Under the pieces are notes generated by a model. It saw nothing but the letters and a program-made list of their open reading frames with translations, did no database searches and was not told the origin of the DNA. The translations under genes were made by a program, and so were the position numbers. A stretch of DNA of 64,000 nucleotides from an uncultured Acidobacteriota bacterium. Its GTDB lineage: Bacteria > Acidobacteriota > UBA6911 > RPQK01 > JAJDTT01. Position 1 is the stretch's first letter. Each line of letters opens with the position of its first letter. The stretch covers positions 48,770 to 112,769 of the forward strand of contig CATOST010000043.1 of NCBI GenBank assembly GCA_951812665.1, written 5' to 3'. Shown piece by piece: positions 29,132 to 39,537 of the stretch.

Positions 29132-30613
29132 TTGAGATTCCGATTCCTTAACCCGTTACTCGTCCTGATCATGATCTCTCCTTCCGCCCTCGAAGGCGGC
29201 CGGCACGACCGGAAGGCTCTCGCAGAGGTGCGGGAGTTGGACTCCCGTCTGGAGATTTTTGTCGACAACTACCTCATCGACTCCCTGAAGGGTCTGGAAC
29301 TCAAGCTCCACACCCCTCGGCGCGCCGGAAAGGTGATGGTCTTCGACCGGCCCTGGGAGGGAGTGACCAGTGGAAGCACGGCTGTCGTTTTCCAGGACGG
29401 CGATCTCTACCGAATGTACTACCGGGGCAGCAGTCATGCCGGATACGCCTTGGAGTCGCTGCTGGAACCGGGTGAGGAGGTGATCCCGGAACACCCCCAC
29501 ACCGCGTGCTACGCCGAGAGTCGAGACGGGATCCACTGGTCCCGGCCCTCGCTGGGGCTATACGAGTACGAAGGAACCAGGGACAACAACATCGTCTGGA
29601 TGGGAAAAGGCACGCCGGCCTTTCTTCCCTTCAAGGATTCGAACCCTGAGGCGCCCGTTTCCGAACTCTACAAGGCCGTGGGTCCGCACCGACGGGCTCT
29701 CTACGCATTCCTTTCACCCGACGGAATCCACTGGAAGGAGATGAGGGAGGAGCCCATTATCACCGACGGGGCCTTCGACTCTCCCAATCTGGCCTTCTGG
29801 GACACGGTCCACCAGCGCTACGTCTCCGTCTACCGGGATTTCAAGCTCGGAGTTCGCACCATCAGGATCGCCACCTCCACCGACTTCAGGAATTGGACGC
29901 CGGGCCAATTGGGAGAGTTCGGGGATGCACCCGCCGAGCACCTCTACACCAACGCGACCCGCCCTTACTTCAGGGCGCCTCACATCTATCTGGCCTTTCC
30001 CCGGCGTTTCCACCCCTGGAAGACGCGGGGCCCCTTCAATCAGGCTCAGGGCGGCGGTTGCTCCGACGCCATCTTCATGTCCAGCCGCGACGCCATTCAC
30101 TGGAATCGCCAACTGGATGCCTTCATTCGTCCTGGGACCGAGATACGGAACTGGTCCCATCGCTCCAACACGCCCGCCTGGGGCCTACTGGCGACCGCGC
30201 CAGACGAGATCTCGCTGTTCGTCCAACGCCACTACACGTTCCCCACCAACTACCTGGAGCGGATGGTGATCCGGACCGACGGATTCATGTCGGTGCATGC
30301 CGGCCCGGAAGGAGGCGAACTGATCACCCGGCCTCTGACCTTCACGGGTGAGAATCTGGTGTTGAACTTCGCGACATCGGCGGCGGGAAGCATCCGGTTG
30401 GAGATCCAGGACGCCGGCGGACGGCCCCTGGCCGGATTCGCCCTGGAGGAGTCCCCGCTGATCTGGGGCGACGAGATCGAGCACACGGTCCGGTGGGAAC
30501 GAAGTCACATCCAGGCTGGCACGTCCAAGCCGCTGGCGCGATTCTCGGGGAAGCCGGTGCGCCTGCGTTTCGTGATGAAGGACGCGGACCTCTACTCGCT
30601 GCGGTTCCGCTGA
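29132..30613 (+). CDS. GH32/43/68-superfamily-like five-bladed beta-propeller protein
   Basis: LEIFVDNYLIDSLKGLELKLHTPRRAGKVMVFDRPWEG...YRMYYRG...CYAESRDGIHWSRPSLGLYEYEGTRDNNIVWMG; similar module in the ORF at 51040-54318. Confidence 0.7.
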   Translation: MRFRFLNPLLVLIMISPSALEGGRHDRKALAEVRELDSRLEIFVDNYLIDSLKGLELKLHTPRRAGKVMVFDRPWEGVTSGSTAVVFQDGDLYRMYYRGSSHAGYALESLLEPGEEVIPEHPHTACYAESRDGIHWSRPSLGLYEYEGTRDNNIVWMGKGTPAFLPFKDSNPEAPVSELYKAVGPHRRALYAFLSPDGIHWKEMREEPIITDGAFDSPNLAFWDTVHQRYVSVYRDFKLGVRTIRIATSTDFRNWTPGQLGEFGDAPAEHLYTNATRPYFRAPHIYLAFPRRFHPWKTRGPFNQAQGGGCSDAIFMSSRDAIHWNRQLDAFIRPGTEIRNWSHRSNTPAWGLLATAPDEISLFVQRHYTFPTNYLERMVIRTDGFMSVHAGPEGGELITRPLTFTGENLVLNFATSAAGSIRLEIQDAGGRPLAGFALEESPLIWGDEIEHTVRWERSHIQAGTSKPLARFSGKPVRLRFVMKDADLYSLRFR

Positions 30614-31395
30614 GCAGCCGGACTCGGTGATTCATTCCAGGCGTCGGACTTTTGTGCCATCCAGAGGGAGGTCGTGTAGGGCACCTCGACGTCCCTTCCA
30701 CCCTGTTCCATCAGCAAGCATTCGATCTTCTCGAGGATCCGACCGAGCGTTTTCGGACCGGCTTGACGAGCGAGGGTGGCGTGACTTCGCCAGGCATCCA
30801 TGCAATCCGATACTTTTGTCCGGTGTTTGAACCCCCGGTCAATCCTGACGATCCGGTCAAACAGGCCGCTCGCCTGGATAACTTCGGTCTGATCTTCGCG
30901 CCTCACGCCGTAATCGTAGCTGGACACGAATCCGTGGATCCCCTCCTCGATCCTCCTCTGCAACGGGTCGTCGAGGTTTCTGTAATTCCAGACGCAAGCA
31001 AACCAACCCTTCGGCTTGAGGATGCGAGCGGTCTCCACGAGAGCTCGGTTCCGATCGAGGACATTGAACGACGAGCCGAAAGTGACGACGTCGAATTCCG
31101 ACGCCGGTAGTCCGGTTGCCTCGCCACGGGCATTTATCCAATGAATATCGGGAAAAGACTTCGTCCGAGGCATCCCGATCGCGCGCATTGCCGGGTTCGG
31201 CTCTACAGCTACGACTCGAAGTCCCCATTTGAGCAGGAACAACGTCAAGTTGCCGGTCCCGGCCCCGATATCGCAGGCTTTCGCACCGCTCGTGACACCT
31301 GAGTTCCGCAGAAATTCGTCAATGACCGGTTTCGAATAGGGTGCCCGTTTGCTGTAGGAAGCAGCTAAAGCAGTGTAATCCCAGGTATCCATCAT
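30592..31395 (-). CDS. SAM-dependent class I methyltransferase (candidate phosphoramidate O-methyltransferase)
   Basis: KACDIGAGTGNLTLFLLKWGLRVVAVEPNPAMR motif I; last gene of the phosphoramidate-type operon. Confidence 0.75.
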   Translation of the reverse strand: MMDTWDYTALAASYSKRAPYSKPVIDEFLRNSGVTSGAKACDIGAGTGNLTLFLLKWGLRVVAVEPNPAMRAIGMPRTKSFPDIHWINARGEATGLPASEFDVVTFGSSFNVLDRNRALVETARILKPKGWFACVWNYRNLDDPLQRRIEEGIHGFVSSYDYGVRREDQTEVIQASGLFDRIVRIDRGFKHRTKVSDCMDAWRSHATLARQAGPKTLGRILEKIECLLMEQGGRDVEVPYTTSLWMAQKSDAWNESPSPAAQRNRSE

Positions 31396-31404
31396 GGATA
31401 GAGG

Positions 31405-32037
31405 TCAAAACGACGCTGCGACCTTGCTCCAAATGGAGTCCGCAACTTCCTGCGGAGTCATCGAGCCGTCGTTGTCGATGATCAGATCGGGATTGAGAGG
31501 CTCATCGAAGGGCAGATCCCAACCGACAACGGATTCCATCTGACTCCGTTCCGGATTCGCGCCCGCATCCGGAGACCGTCGGATAGCCAGGATATCCCGC
31601 GGAACCCGCAGGTAGATTTCAAAGTATCGGGGAAGGTTCGCCCGGTTCCATTCTCTACATTCGTGGAACATCGAAATCGTCGCGATCACCACGTTCAGAC
31701 CCTGGCCGGCAAGCATGGCACTGATCCGTGAGTAGCGCCGTGCGCACTTCCTTCTTTCTTCCAGTGTGTACCCCAAATCATTGCCGAAAACCTGGCGTAG
31801 AACGTCTCCATCCAAAAATGCTGAATTGACGGCCCGCTCCCGCAGGCGCCGGAAAAGAAGTTGCCCGATCGTGGTCTTTCCACTGCCGGACAATCCGGTC
31901 ACCCAGAACACCCATCCCCTCTTGCACCCGGACCCGATCTCAGGCCAGTCCGGCCAGATCTCATTCATTGGGGAACCCCATGGCGTAGCCCCCTCGACGC
32001 CAGTCCCGCCCCACGGTGCTTCAGAGCCGCCAATCAT
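31405..32037 (-). CDS. APS-kinase-like protein, Cj1415-like (cytidine diphosphoramidate kinase candidate)
   Basis: WVFWVTGLSGSGKTTIGQLLFRRLRERAVNSAFLDGDVLRQVFGNDLGYTLEERRKCARRYSRISAMLAGQGLNVVIATIS; overlaps the upstream gene by 17 bp as given in the ORF track (alternative internal Met at 31968). Confidence 0.8.
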   Translation of the reverse strand: MIGGSEAPWGGTGVEGATPWGSPMNEIWPDWPEIGSGCKRGWVFWVTGLSGSGKTTIGQLLFRRLRERAVNSAFLDGDVLRQVFGNDLGYTLEERRKCARRYSRISAMLAGQGLNVVIATISMFHECREWNRANLPRYFEIYLRVPRDILAIRRSPDAGANPERSQMESVVGWDLPFDEPLNPDLIIDNDGSMTPQEVADSIWSKVAASF

Positions 32038-32833
32038 GGCTCCACTGCGTGTCTGATTGGATCATTCGCTCATATAGCCGCAGGTCCGTGACGTGGTCGA
32101 GCTCGCACCAGCGGCCTCGGATCGGGATTCCCTTGACTTTGATCCCTTCCCCAATCAGACGGCTGAGCAAGGCGGTCACGTCGAGACTTCGAGCTATCGC
32201 ATCCTCCGTCAGGCTCAAAAAACCACGTATCTTGCGCCAACCCTCGGGCGCCAACTTGAACAGTCCCAGGTATTGGCCTTCGACCGATTCCAATGAACTG
32301 ACGCTTCCCCCGATCTCCACGATCCATCCATTCTCGATTCGAAAGCTCTCCACGTCGACTGCCGGATCCTCGAAGCGCTCTTGCCAAAGCCTTTCCCATA
32401 GAACGTCATAGGCAACGACGATCTCTCCGGGCGTATCGACCAGGGTGGAAACCAAGCTTGGGTGGTAGACAATATCTCCGTAGGAGACGATGCAGCTCGA
32501 CACCTTCAACCACTCATCGGCACATCTCAACGAATGGACCATGTTGGTTCGTGCCCAATCGGCGTTTTCCAGGTACGCAAGTCCGGGAAGATCGATCATC
32601 TCCCCCCGATATCCACGAACAACCGCAATTTCGGAGACACCCGCCGCCCTCAAGGACGCGATCTGCCATTCCAACAGGGTCTTGCCCTCCAGTGTGACCA
32701 GGGACTTCGGTCGATCGCGGGTCAGATGATTCAATCGAGTGCCGCGTCCCGCTGCCAAGACCAGAGCCCGCACACTTCCCGCACGATTCCGGCCTGGCTT
32801 CATACTCCGAACGTCTTTGTCCATTGGAGGCAT
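32021..32833 (-). CDS. NTP transferase, phosphocholine-cytidylyltransferase-like, Cj1416-like (CTP:phosphoglutamine cytidylyltransferase candidate)
   Basis: ALVLAAGRGTRLNHLTRDRPKSLVTLEGKTLLEWQIASLRAAGV signature. Confidence 0.82.
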   Translation of the reverse strand: MPPMDKDVRSMKPGRNRAGSVRALVLAAGRGTRLNHLTRDRPKSLVTLEGKTLLEWQIASLRAAGVSEIAVVRGYRGEMIDLPGLAYLENADWARTNMVHSLRCADEWLKVSSCIVSYGDIVYHPSLVSTLVDTPGEIVVAYDVLWERLWQERFEDPAVDVESFRIENGWIVEIGGSVSSLESVEGQYLGLFKLAPEGWRKIRGFLSLTEDAIARSLDVTALLSRLIGEGIKVKGIPIRGRWCELDHVTDLRLYERMIQSDTQWSHDWRL

Positions 32834-32878
32834 TCTTTTCGGCCTGGAGAACCCGTCGATCCCACTCAGCGATCAGCC

Positions 32879-33523
32879 CTATTTTCGAGTGAAACGGAAA
32901 CGCATGAGTCTATTGGCCATACCGGGGTCCGGAAGACGCCGTTCCGGATGCCATTGAACGCCCAATAGATTCATTTCGGAATGGAAAAACCCTTCGACCA
33001 GACCATCGGAGGAGACCAACCACGGATGCAGGCCCCGACCGAGACGTTCCAGGGACACACCCTGGCGATGGTAGGAGTTCACCTTCAACGGACCGCTTCC
33101 CCATACGGCACGACTCCTGTCATGACAAACGAATACCGAGTGATTGGTCCCGACATGCCGCGCCGTTGGCACGTTCTGCAGACTGCCTCCGCAGTACGCC
33201 TGAATCATCTGATGCCCGCGGCACACTCCCAATACCGGCATTCTCCTCTCGGTGCAGTAGTCCAGAACCTGGCGTTCGGTCTCATCGCGCAAAGGGGAAG
33301 TCCCGATGTCTTCACCGCCCGTGAGAATCACGGCGCCGATCCGCCATCGTTGCAGGTAGTCCTTTACCGATTCCTCGAGATTCGGTATCGCCAGCCAGGG
33401 CACGTCGCCCAGACTGGCGCGGATGAGCACCGGCCAGTCATGGGCCAACACGTCCCGAAGTTCATGCGAGTCCTCACATCGTTGCACTCGCATCGTCAAA
33501 CCCAGTCGCACTGTGTCACTCAA
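32879..33523 (-). CDS. Class I glutamine amidotransferase-like / peptidase C26 protein, Cj1417-like (gamma-glutamyl-CDP-amidate hydrolase candidate)
   Basis: ILTGGEDIGTSPLRDETERQVLDYCTERRMPVLGVCRGHQMIQAYCGGSL (Cys nucleophile) and LLGVQWHPER (catalytic His). Confidence 0.82.
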   Translation of the reverse strand: MSDTVRLGLTMRVQRCEDSHELRDVLAHDWPVLIRASLGDVPWLAIPNLEESVKDYLQRWRIGAVILTGGEDIGTSPLRDETERQVLDYCTERRMPVLGVCRGHQMIQAYCGGSLQNVPTARHVGTNHSVFVCHDRSRAVWGSGPLKVNSYHRQGVSLERLGRGLHPWLVSSDGLVEGFFHSEMNLLGVQWHPERRLPDPGMANRLMRFRFTRK

Positions 33524-33583
33524 ATGCTTTCCTCACCAGAATTCGAGCCGTCAGATTCTTCTTTTCTCCCCGGAGATTTCGGA

Positions 33584-35736
33584 TTACCAGGTCATGGGTT
33601 CGGGCTGTGGACCGGGAATGGCCCGAATCGCTCTGTCACCACAGCTCAATTCGACGGATTTCGACTTTCGAAGGAGTTCAATGCGGGTTTCACCGATTCC
33701 GACGGCAGCCGGTATTCCCATCTCTGCGCAGCGGATCGCCATATGGGAATTGGAGCCGCCGAACTTGGTGATCAAGCCTGCGATCCCCATAGAGAATATC
33801 CAGTCGAAGCCTGGGTCCGCGCTCTCGATGCAGACTATTTTCCCGCTCAGATCCAACGCAACCGACTCCCGGTTATGCAGAAACACCGGGCTGCCCTCGG
33901 CACGGCGAGAGCTGATGAAGTTGGGCCATGCGTGCTGTAGCGGAAGGTAGATATCTCTGCGGTTGCGGATCAGGCAGCCCATGCGGAGCCCTCGCCGGCT
34001 GCGTGTTGCCGACCGTCCGGACTCTGCCACTGCCGCCAACGCGACTCCGCCATCGCCAAGGGGAGAGTGGAGTGCGGATTTCAGATCCTCAACCGTCAAG
34101 TACGAGAGCTGTTCGCGACTGAGGCCGACCCCCTTTCCCCAACCGGCGATGGATTCCAAAGCGTCCGATAGATGCCGGCTGAAAACGAATTTCGCATGTT
34201 CTCGAGCCGTGACGGCCGTCGCTGAGTAGCGGAACAGTTCTTGAGCGCTGAAGGTCAGCCTTGCTTCCCTGATAAGGCGTTCGATGTGGACGATTTCTTT
34301 TGGAGTCCAGACAAAACAGTCCCCTTCGGACTCGAATGTCGATGGGTGGACGGAATTGCCCGCAAAAACGCAAAGGAGAGAGAAGGCCGAATCGCAGATT
34401 CTCGGCAACTCTGAGCCTGCTCTAACTTCCGCACCTTGCGGAGCGCCTCAGCCAACGACGCGGAAGGGCCAAGAGCAACGTTGCGATTCGTCAGGCAACG
34501 CACTCGCTCGGCGTAGTCCAAGAACGACTTGCGAGACAGCGTGCCTTCATATCGCCGCCGATAGTCTTGCCCGAACGAAAAATCCAATACTGTCTGGGCG
34601 ATCTGAAACTCAATTTTATCGTGGTATTCCGGATATTGATGTAATCGGCCAAGCCAAGCATTTACAACCGCACCTTCGTCGAGACGGCGCAGTCCCGCGG
34701 GGAGAAACGAATTGAAGCTGGCCCGGACATCCACGTAAGGTCTCCCGGCGAGCACGACCATCAGCGGCGTGTCCGGGACGGGACGGTAACCCATGGTGGA
34801 ACGAGCTTCCTGCCACACCCTATCCGTGATCAGTTTGCGAAACAGTGACACGGCGAGCGGTCGAGGCGTACTTCCGATCAGTTCTCCCGGGTTCCAGTCC
34901 GGCATCTGCCCGAGAATCGTGGTTGATCCGGCGACGCCGTGCCGGCGACGAGAATGTTCGACCAAGGAGATCTCAAGCTTCCGCAGGGCTGCAATCGTTC
35001 GCGCCTCATGCCCCCGTCCCCGTTGCTCCCGGCTCGATATCGGCCGCACCTGAAGAATCTGGATTTTCCCGTCATGAGTCCGTGCAAACTCGATATGCAG
35101 TGGAGTCCGACCCCAGCACCGCTCCAGCTCCGAGGAGGCATCCAGAACCCGGCAGACCCAATCCGGTCCGATCAGTTCTCGCGGTGACTGCCGATGGAAG
35201 AGAATGGTCTTGTGCCCCTCCGCCCCTCTGGTCACGAGATCCGTCGCGGACGACTCGTCATATTCGATTCGGTAGTAGGGAGCACCGGTATCCGAGTCTC
35301 GCGTGGAAATGACCCCGCTGAGAGAAACGCCGACCACCATCTCTTGAATCAGAACCTGATCGTCCCGGTGGCCGCCCATGGAAGCGATCACCCGCTCGAC
35401 AGCTTCCCGGACCAACTTCCGATCGTTTTCCACGTTCAGACAGGACCGGAAATGCCCCGCCAGAGAGGCGCCGCTCAGGTTCTCGCACCGGGCGGATCTT
35501 CGTACGGCGAGCGGACGTTCGGACAGGAAGGCTACGACCTTGTGCAAAATGTTTTCGCTTCGCCATCGCCACTCGCCAACGGAAAAATATAGAAACGGCG
35601 GAATCTGCGCATATTTCAGATTTCCGTGCACAAACTCCAACGCCTCCGCCTTGGTCAGGAAGCCTCCAGCCGCCGATCGATGAATGGATTGGTCCGCCGG
35701 AGCACCGGTATGACCCATGAGTGTCTCAGTCATCAT
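33584..35736 (-). pseudogene. PEP-synthase-like glutamine kinase candidate (Cj1418-like), split by one frame break
   Basis: ORF 34255-35736 carries an ATP-grasp/PPDK-type N-terminal part (ERPLAVRRSARCENLSGASLAGHF...VLIQEMVVGVSLSGVISTRD...IQILQVRPIS); ORF 33584-34408 in another frame carries the phosphohistidine swivelling domain (GLITKFGGSNSHMAIRCAEMGIPAAVGIG). Break near 34400-34430. Could be real or a sequence error. Confidence 0.75.
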
Positions 35737-36492
35737 TTATCCCGTTCGAAGCGTGCAAGCCGCTCTTCCGCAATCGTCTGCCTCCATCGCAGACACTCGA
35801 CGGCCTTGAAGACATCGGGCAGTTCCGGCTGTTCGAGCGCAGCCTTTCGATACGACTTCAGGGCGGTGCCAAAATCTGATCGACGTAGAAGATTGAGCAG
35901 ATCCTGCCTCTTTTCTCTATAGAGGCGAAGATCAACGGCCAAGAGCCGTCGCAGCCGGTTCCGGGCCCGAAGGGAGCAGAAGATCGGCTTGTTCGGCGAC
36001 CTTGTACAAAGGCGTTCCAGGTAAAGGGAGATATTGGCTGAAGATAGCTCGTTCCGGCCCAATGAGTTTCGTCAACTCAAGGGTTTCGAGAATATTCTCA
36101 CGACTTTCAAATGGCATCCCCACCATGCAAAAGATCATCCGCCTGATCCCCTGCCTTCTTGCCATCTCGGCGGCATCCAAAATCTTCCGGTTCGACATTC
36201 TCCGAGCCAGGTAGCGGCGGCGATAGGCCTCCGACCCACTTTCAACACCGAACCACATCGAGTGACAACCGGCAGCGGCCGCATAGCGGCAAAAATCTTC
36301 GTCCATCTGCTCCACCCGGGTGAACATGGAGAAAGGAAGACCGATCTGCTCCCGATAAAGCCCAAGAAGACGCCGGGCGGATCGTTTGTCAAAAAGAAAG
36401 GTCTCATCCATAAACTGGAAGTATTGGATGCCGTAACGATCTCGCAAACGAATCAGTTCCTCGATCAGTTCTTCCTGGTTGTATTTTCTTAA

Positions 36493-38484
36493 CCCGGATT
36501 ATTCATCACGCAAACATAAAATGAGCAAGCGTGTCCGCCATGTCGAGTCAGATCAGAGGGTTGCCGGATACCCACAGAAAAAGGCCGAACCCCCCTTTGG
36601 GTGAAACGCTATCTTGGTTTTCGACTGCGGTCGGATCAGTGGTTTCAAGGGGGGCCTAAACCCAAGTAATTGCGAGGTTTCATCCCCTTTTCGGGGTCAG
36701 AATAATGAGGCGGCGTGCCCGTCATTCATGGTATGATTATGGTGCTAATAAACAAACTCAAAGAACGGAGCACGCCATGCCTGAGACGATACCGCAGATC
36801 CGGCCCTCATTCAACCGATCCCTCCGCCTCGAGACCCGCCCCGAGTTGCTCAGTGCGGACACGGGCGCCCTGGTGCAGCGGGAGATGATGGATCGGTGCG
36901 GCCTCATCGATTGGTTGACCGAGCGGTTGCACGATCCGCGACACCCGAGTTCGATCCGCTATCCGCTGTCGGATCTGCTGCGGACTCGACTCCTGCTGTT
37001 GGGGCAGGGCTGGCGCGACCAGTCCGATGCCGACCGCCTGCGTCAGGATCCGAGCTTGCGGGTGGCGAGCGAGTCGCGTCGGGGCACGGCGGCCTTGGAG
37101 GAGGGCCACGGGCTGGCGTCCCAACCGACCTTGTCCCGGCTCCTGGACACGCTCAGCCGGAAGCAGAACCTTCAGGTCCTGCATGAGGCGGTGACGGAGC
37201 TGGCGTGCCGTCGGATCGAGATGATGGAGGGTCGGCGGCGAAAAAAGGGGAAGCCACGAAAGCAGAGACGGAAAAATAGGATGTTCCTGGACGTGGACGG
37301 TCTCCCGGTCGAGGTCCATGGACGGCAGCCGGGAAGCCAATGGAGCGGGTACTATCGCCAGAGAATGTACTTGGGGTTGGTGGCGAGTTGCGGAGAGACG
37401 GGGGACCTGATCGACGGGGAGCTTTTTCCGGGTGCCAGCTACCTGGGCAACAAGGCTTTGAAGTTGACATTGCGGGCCGTGGACCGCTGCCGAGGGCGTC
37501 TGTGCGGCTCGATGATCGTGCGGATGGATGCGGGGTTCCCGGAACCCGGGCTGCTGCAGGGCCTGGAGTCGCGAAGCGTGCCCTACATCGCTCGCATCCG
37601 CAAGAATGAGGTCCTGGACCGGATGGCGCGACCGTACTTGACCCAACCGGCGGAGCGAGTGGCGAACGAGCCGCCGAGAGTGTGGTTCCATGAGCTGACC
37701 TACCAGGCGGAGAGTTGGGACCGGGCACGCCGGGTGGTGCTGGTGGTGGTGGAGCAACCGGGGGAGTTGTATCCGGATCATTTCTGGTTGCTGACGAGCC
37801 TGAGTCCGAAGCGTTGTGACGCCCAAGAGTTGCTGAGGACGTATCGCCGGCGGGGGAAGGCGGAAGGCCACATGGGGGAGTTGATGGACGTGCTCGATCC
37901 GGCCTTGTCGTCGGTGAGTCGTCCCAAGACGCACTATCGGGGGAAGAAACTGACGCCGGAACCGAAGCCGGAAGCGCTGACGGAGACCGGGGTTCGGCCC
38001 CACAACGAAGCCCGGTTCCTGCTGAATCTGCTGGCGTACGGGATCCTGCACCTGGGGCGGGTACTGATGGAGCGAGCGACGCGACGGGGGTGGAGTCTGC
38101 GTCGTTTTCATGAACGGGTGTTGCGAGTGGCGAGTCGGGTGCTGCGCCAAGGAAGGAGACTGATTTTCGTGGTGAGTCGAAGGGAGACGGACTGGAAGCG
38201 GTTGTGGCGGAGACTGGAGCGAGTGTCCTGGGCGCCGGGATAGGGGACGGACGGAAGAATCGGGCCCGTGGGAGGGACCGAAACGGTGGGTTTTTCTCAC
38301 CGCAAAGTCGACCTGTCGGCGGGTGACGGTCCCCCGGACCGCCGGACGGTTTATGATGGGTTCAATCGTCCTGTTTTTGAGCCGATTCCGTCGAATCGAC
38401 AGAGGTTCAAGAGAAACCGGGCACCGACCGCACGAAAACGCCGGGTTGAAAGCCTTTATCAACATGTCCCATGAATAATCCGGG
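36493..38484 (+). mobile_element. IS1380-family-like insertion sequence
   Basis: Terminal inverted repeats CCCGGATTATTCAT (36493-36506) / ATGAATAATCCGGG (38471-38484); 5-bp direct repeat CTTAA at 36488-36492 and 38485-38489; internal DDE transposase. Confidence 0.9.
36777..38243 (+). CDS. IS1380-family-like transposase
   Basis: RNRMFLDVDGLPVEVHGRQPGSQWSGYYRQRMYLGLVASCGETGDLIDGELFPG...MIVRMDAGFPEPGLLQGLESRSVPYIARIRKN...RRRGKAEGHMGEL...ARFLLNLLAYGILHLGR. Confidence 0.85.
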   Translation: MPETIPQIRPSFNRSLRLETRPELLSADTGALVQREMMDRCGLIDWLTERLHDPRHPSSIRYPLSDLLRTRLLLLGQGWRDQSDADRLRQDPSLRVASESRRGTAALEEGHGLASQPTLSRLLDTLSRKQNLQVLHEAVTELACRRIEMMEGRRRKKGKPRKQRRKNRMFLDVDGLPVEVHGRQPGSQWSGYYRQRMYLGLVASCGETGDLIDGELFPGASYLGNKALKLTLRAVDRCRGRLCGSMIVRMDAGFPEPGLLQGLESRSVPYIARIRKNEVLDRMARPYLTQPAERVANEPPRVWFHELTYQAESWDRARRVVLVVVEQPGELYPDHFWLLTSLSPKRCDAQELLRTYRRRGKAEGHMGELMDVLDPALSSVSRPKTHYRGKKLTPEPKPEALTETGVRPHNEARFLLNLLAYGILHLGRVLMERATRRGWSLRRFHERVLRVASRVLRQGRRLIFVVSRRETDWKRLWRRLERVSWAPG

Positions 38485-39537
38485 CTTAAATAGTTACCCT
38501 GGCCTCGATACATTTCCAGCAATGGCGTATTGCAACAATAGCTGCAACGATAGGGGCACCCTCGGCCCGACATGACCGGCATGGTGATCAGCCGCTCGGA
38601 CTCGACGGCATGAGAACTGAGCCAGGAGATTTCCCCGTCTTTCTCGAAGATCGTGTAGTCGGGAAAGGGGATCTCGTCCAAGTTCGGGGTCAGACTTGGG
38701 GAGCTCTTGACGATTTCTCCACCGTCTTGCTTTTCCCACAACCCTGGAATGGCCTCCTGGGTCTCACCATCTTTCAAACGTTGAATCAGTTTTGCCAAAG
38801 GTATTTCGCCATCTCCCGCGCAGATGTAGTCGACGGCGGGATGGCCGATGGTCTCCTGAGGACTGAAAATTGCCTGATATCCTCCGACGATGACGGGTGT
38901 CGCCGGCCGCGCTCTCTTGAGAGCCTCCAAATAGGGAACCATGGGCGACCAGGTCGGATGCATGGCTGAGACCGCGATGAGATCAGGCTTGTGCTTCCCC
39001 ACACGCCGCACGTATTCCTGAACATCGTCATTTTGGAGGACGGAAACCAGGAACACCTCAACATCCGGAAATAAATTCTTCGCGTACGCAGACAGGGAGG
39101 CAAGCGCCAGCGAATAAGTCGGTTCTCGCTGAAAATAGCTGAACACGAGACGAAAACGTTTTCTTGGAGTTTTCAGCCTCGCCAGACTGAGCCAGTAGTT
39201 CATCAGAAGGTGCGGGTTTCTTGGCAAGTGGATTGACATCGCGATTTATTCCTCCTGGCGGAAGGTTGAACCTTCGATAGTATTTAGTGATGCAGGAGAG
39301 TCCCGTCTGGCCGAATCTGGGAACCGGCTACAGGAGCGAAGGAGAGGGTTTCAACCGCAGTCTTCCCCGAATTGACTCTCGGAGGTTGGGATTCGGCAGG
39401 GCATGCGGGACGCCGGATATCGCTTGAAGGGTTGGAAAAACCTGGGGCAATTTGGGTCAGGAGAGGGTGGCAGGCCTCGGCGGCGCGGGAGAACCATAAC
39501 GCTTGACAACCTTAACGCGCCGAGTCATTACCCTTCC

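Larger units (their letters stand above)
35733..39239 (-). pseudogene. Radical SAM protein with N-terminal B12-binding-like domain, interrupted by an IS element
   Basis: 39239-38485: VGGYQAIFSPQETIGHPAVDYICAGDGE...VMSGRGCPYRCSYCCNTPLLEMYRGQGNYL (CxxxCxxC); remainder 36492-35733: KYNQEELIEELIRLRDRYGIQYFQFMDETFLFDKR.... A second frame change near 35960. Confidence 0.85.

Noticed and set aside
31405-32037. Sulfate assimilation cysC
   Set aside because: No cysD/cysN/cysH-like genes nearby; the neighbours match the phosphoramidate pathway instead.
36807-38480. C-terminal two thirds of the 810-aa minus-strand ORF 36807-39239
   Set aside because: Reads antisense through the IS1380-like transposase; only the part above 38485 is real radical SAM sequence.
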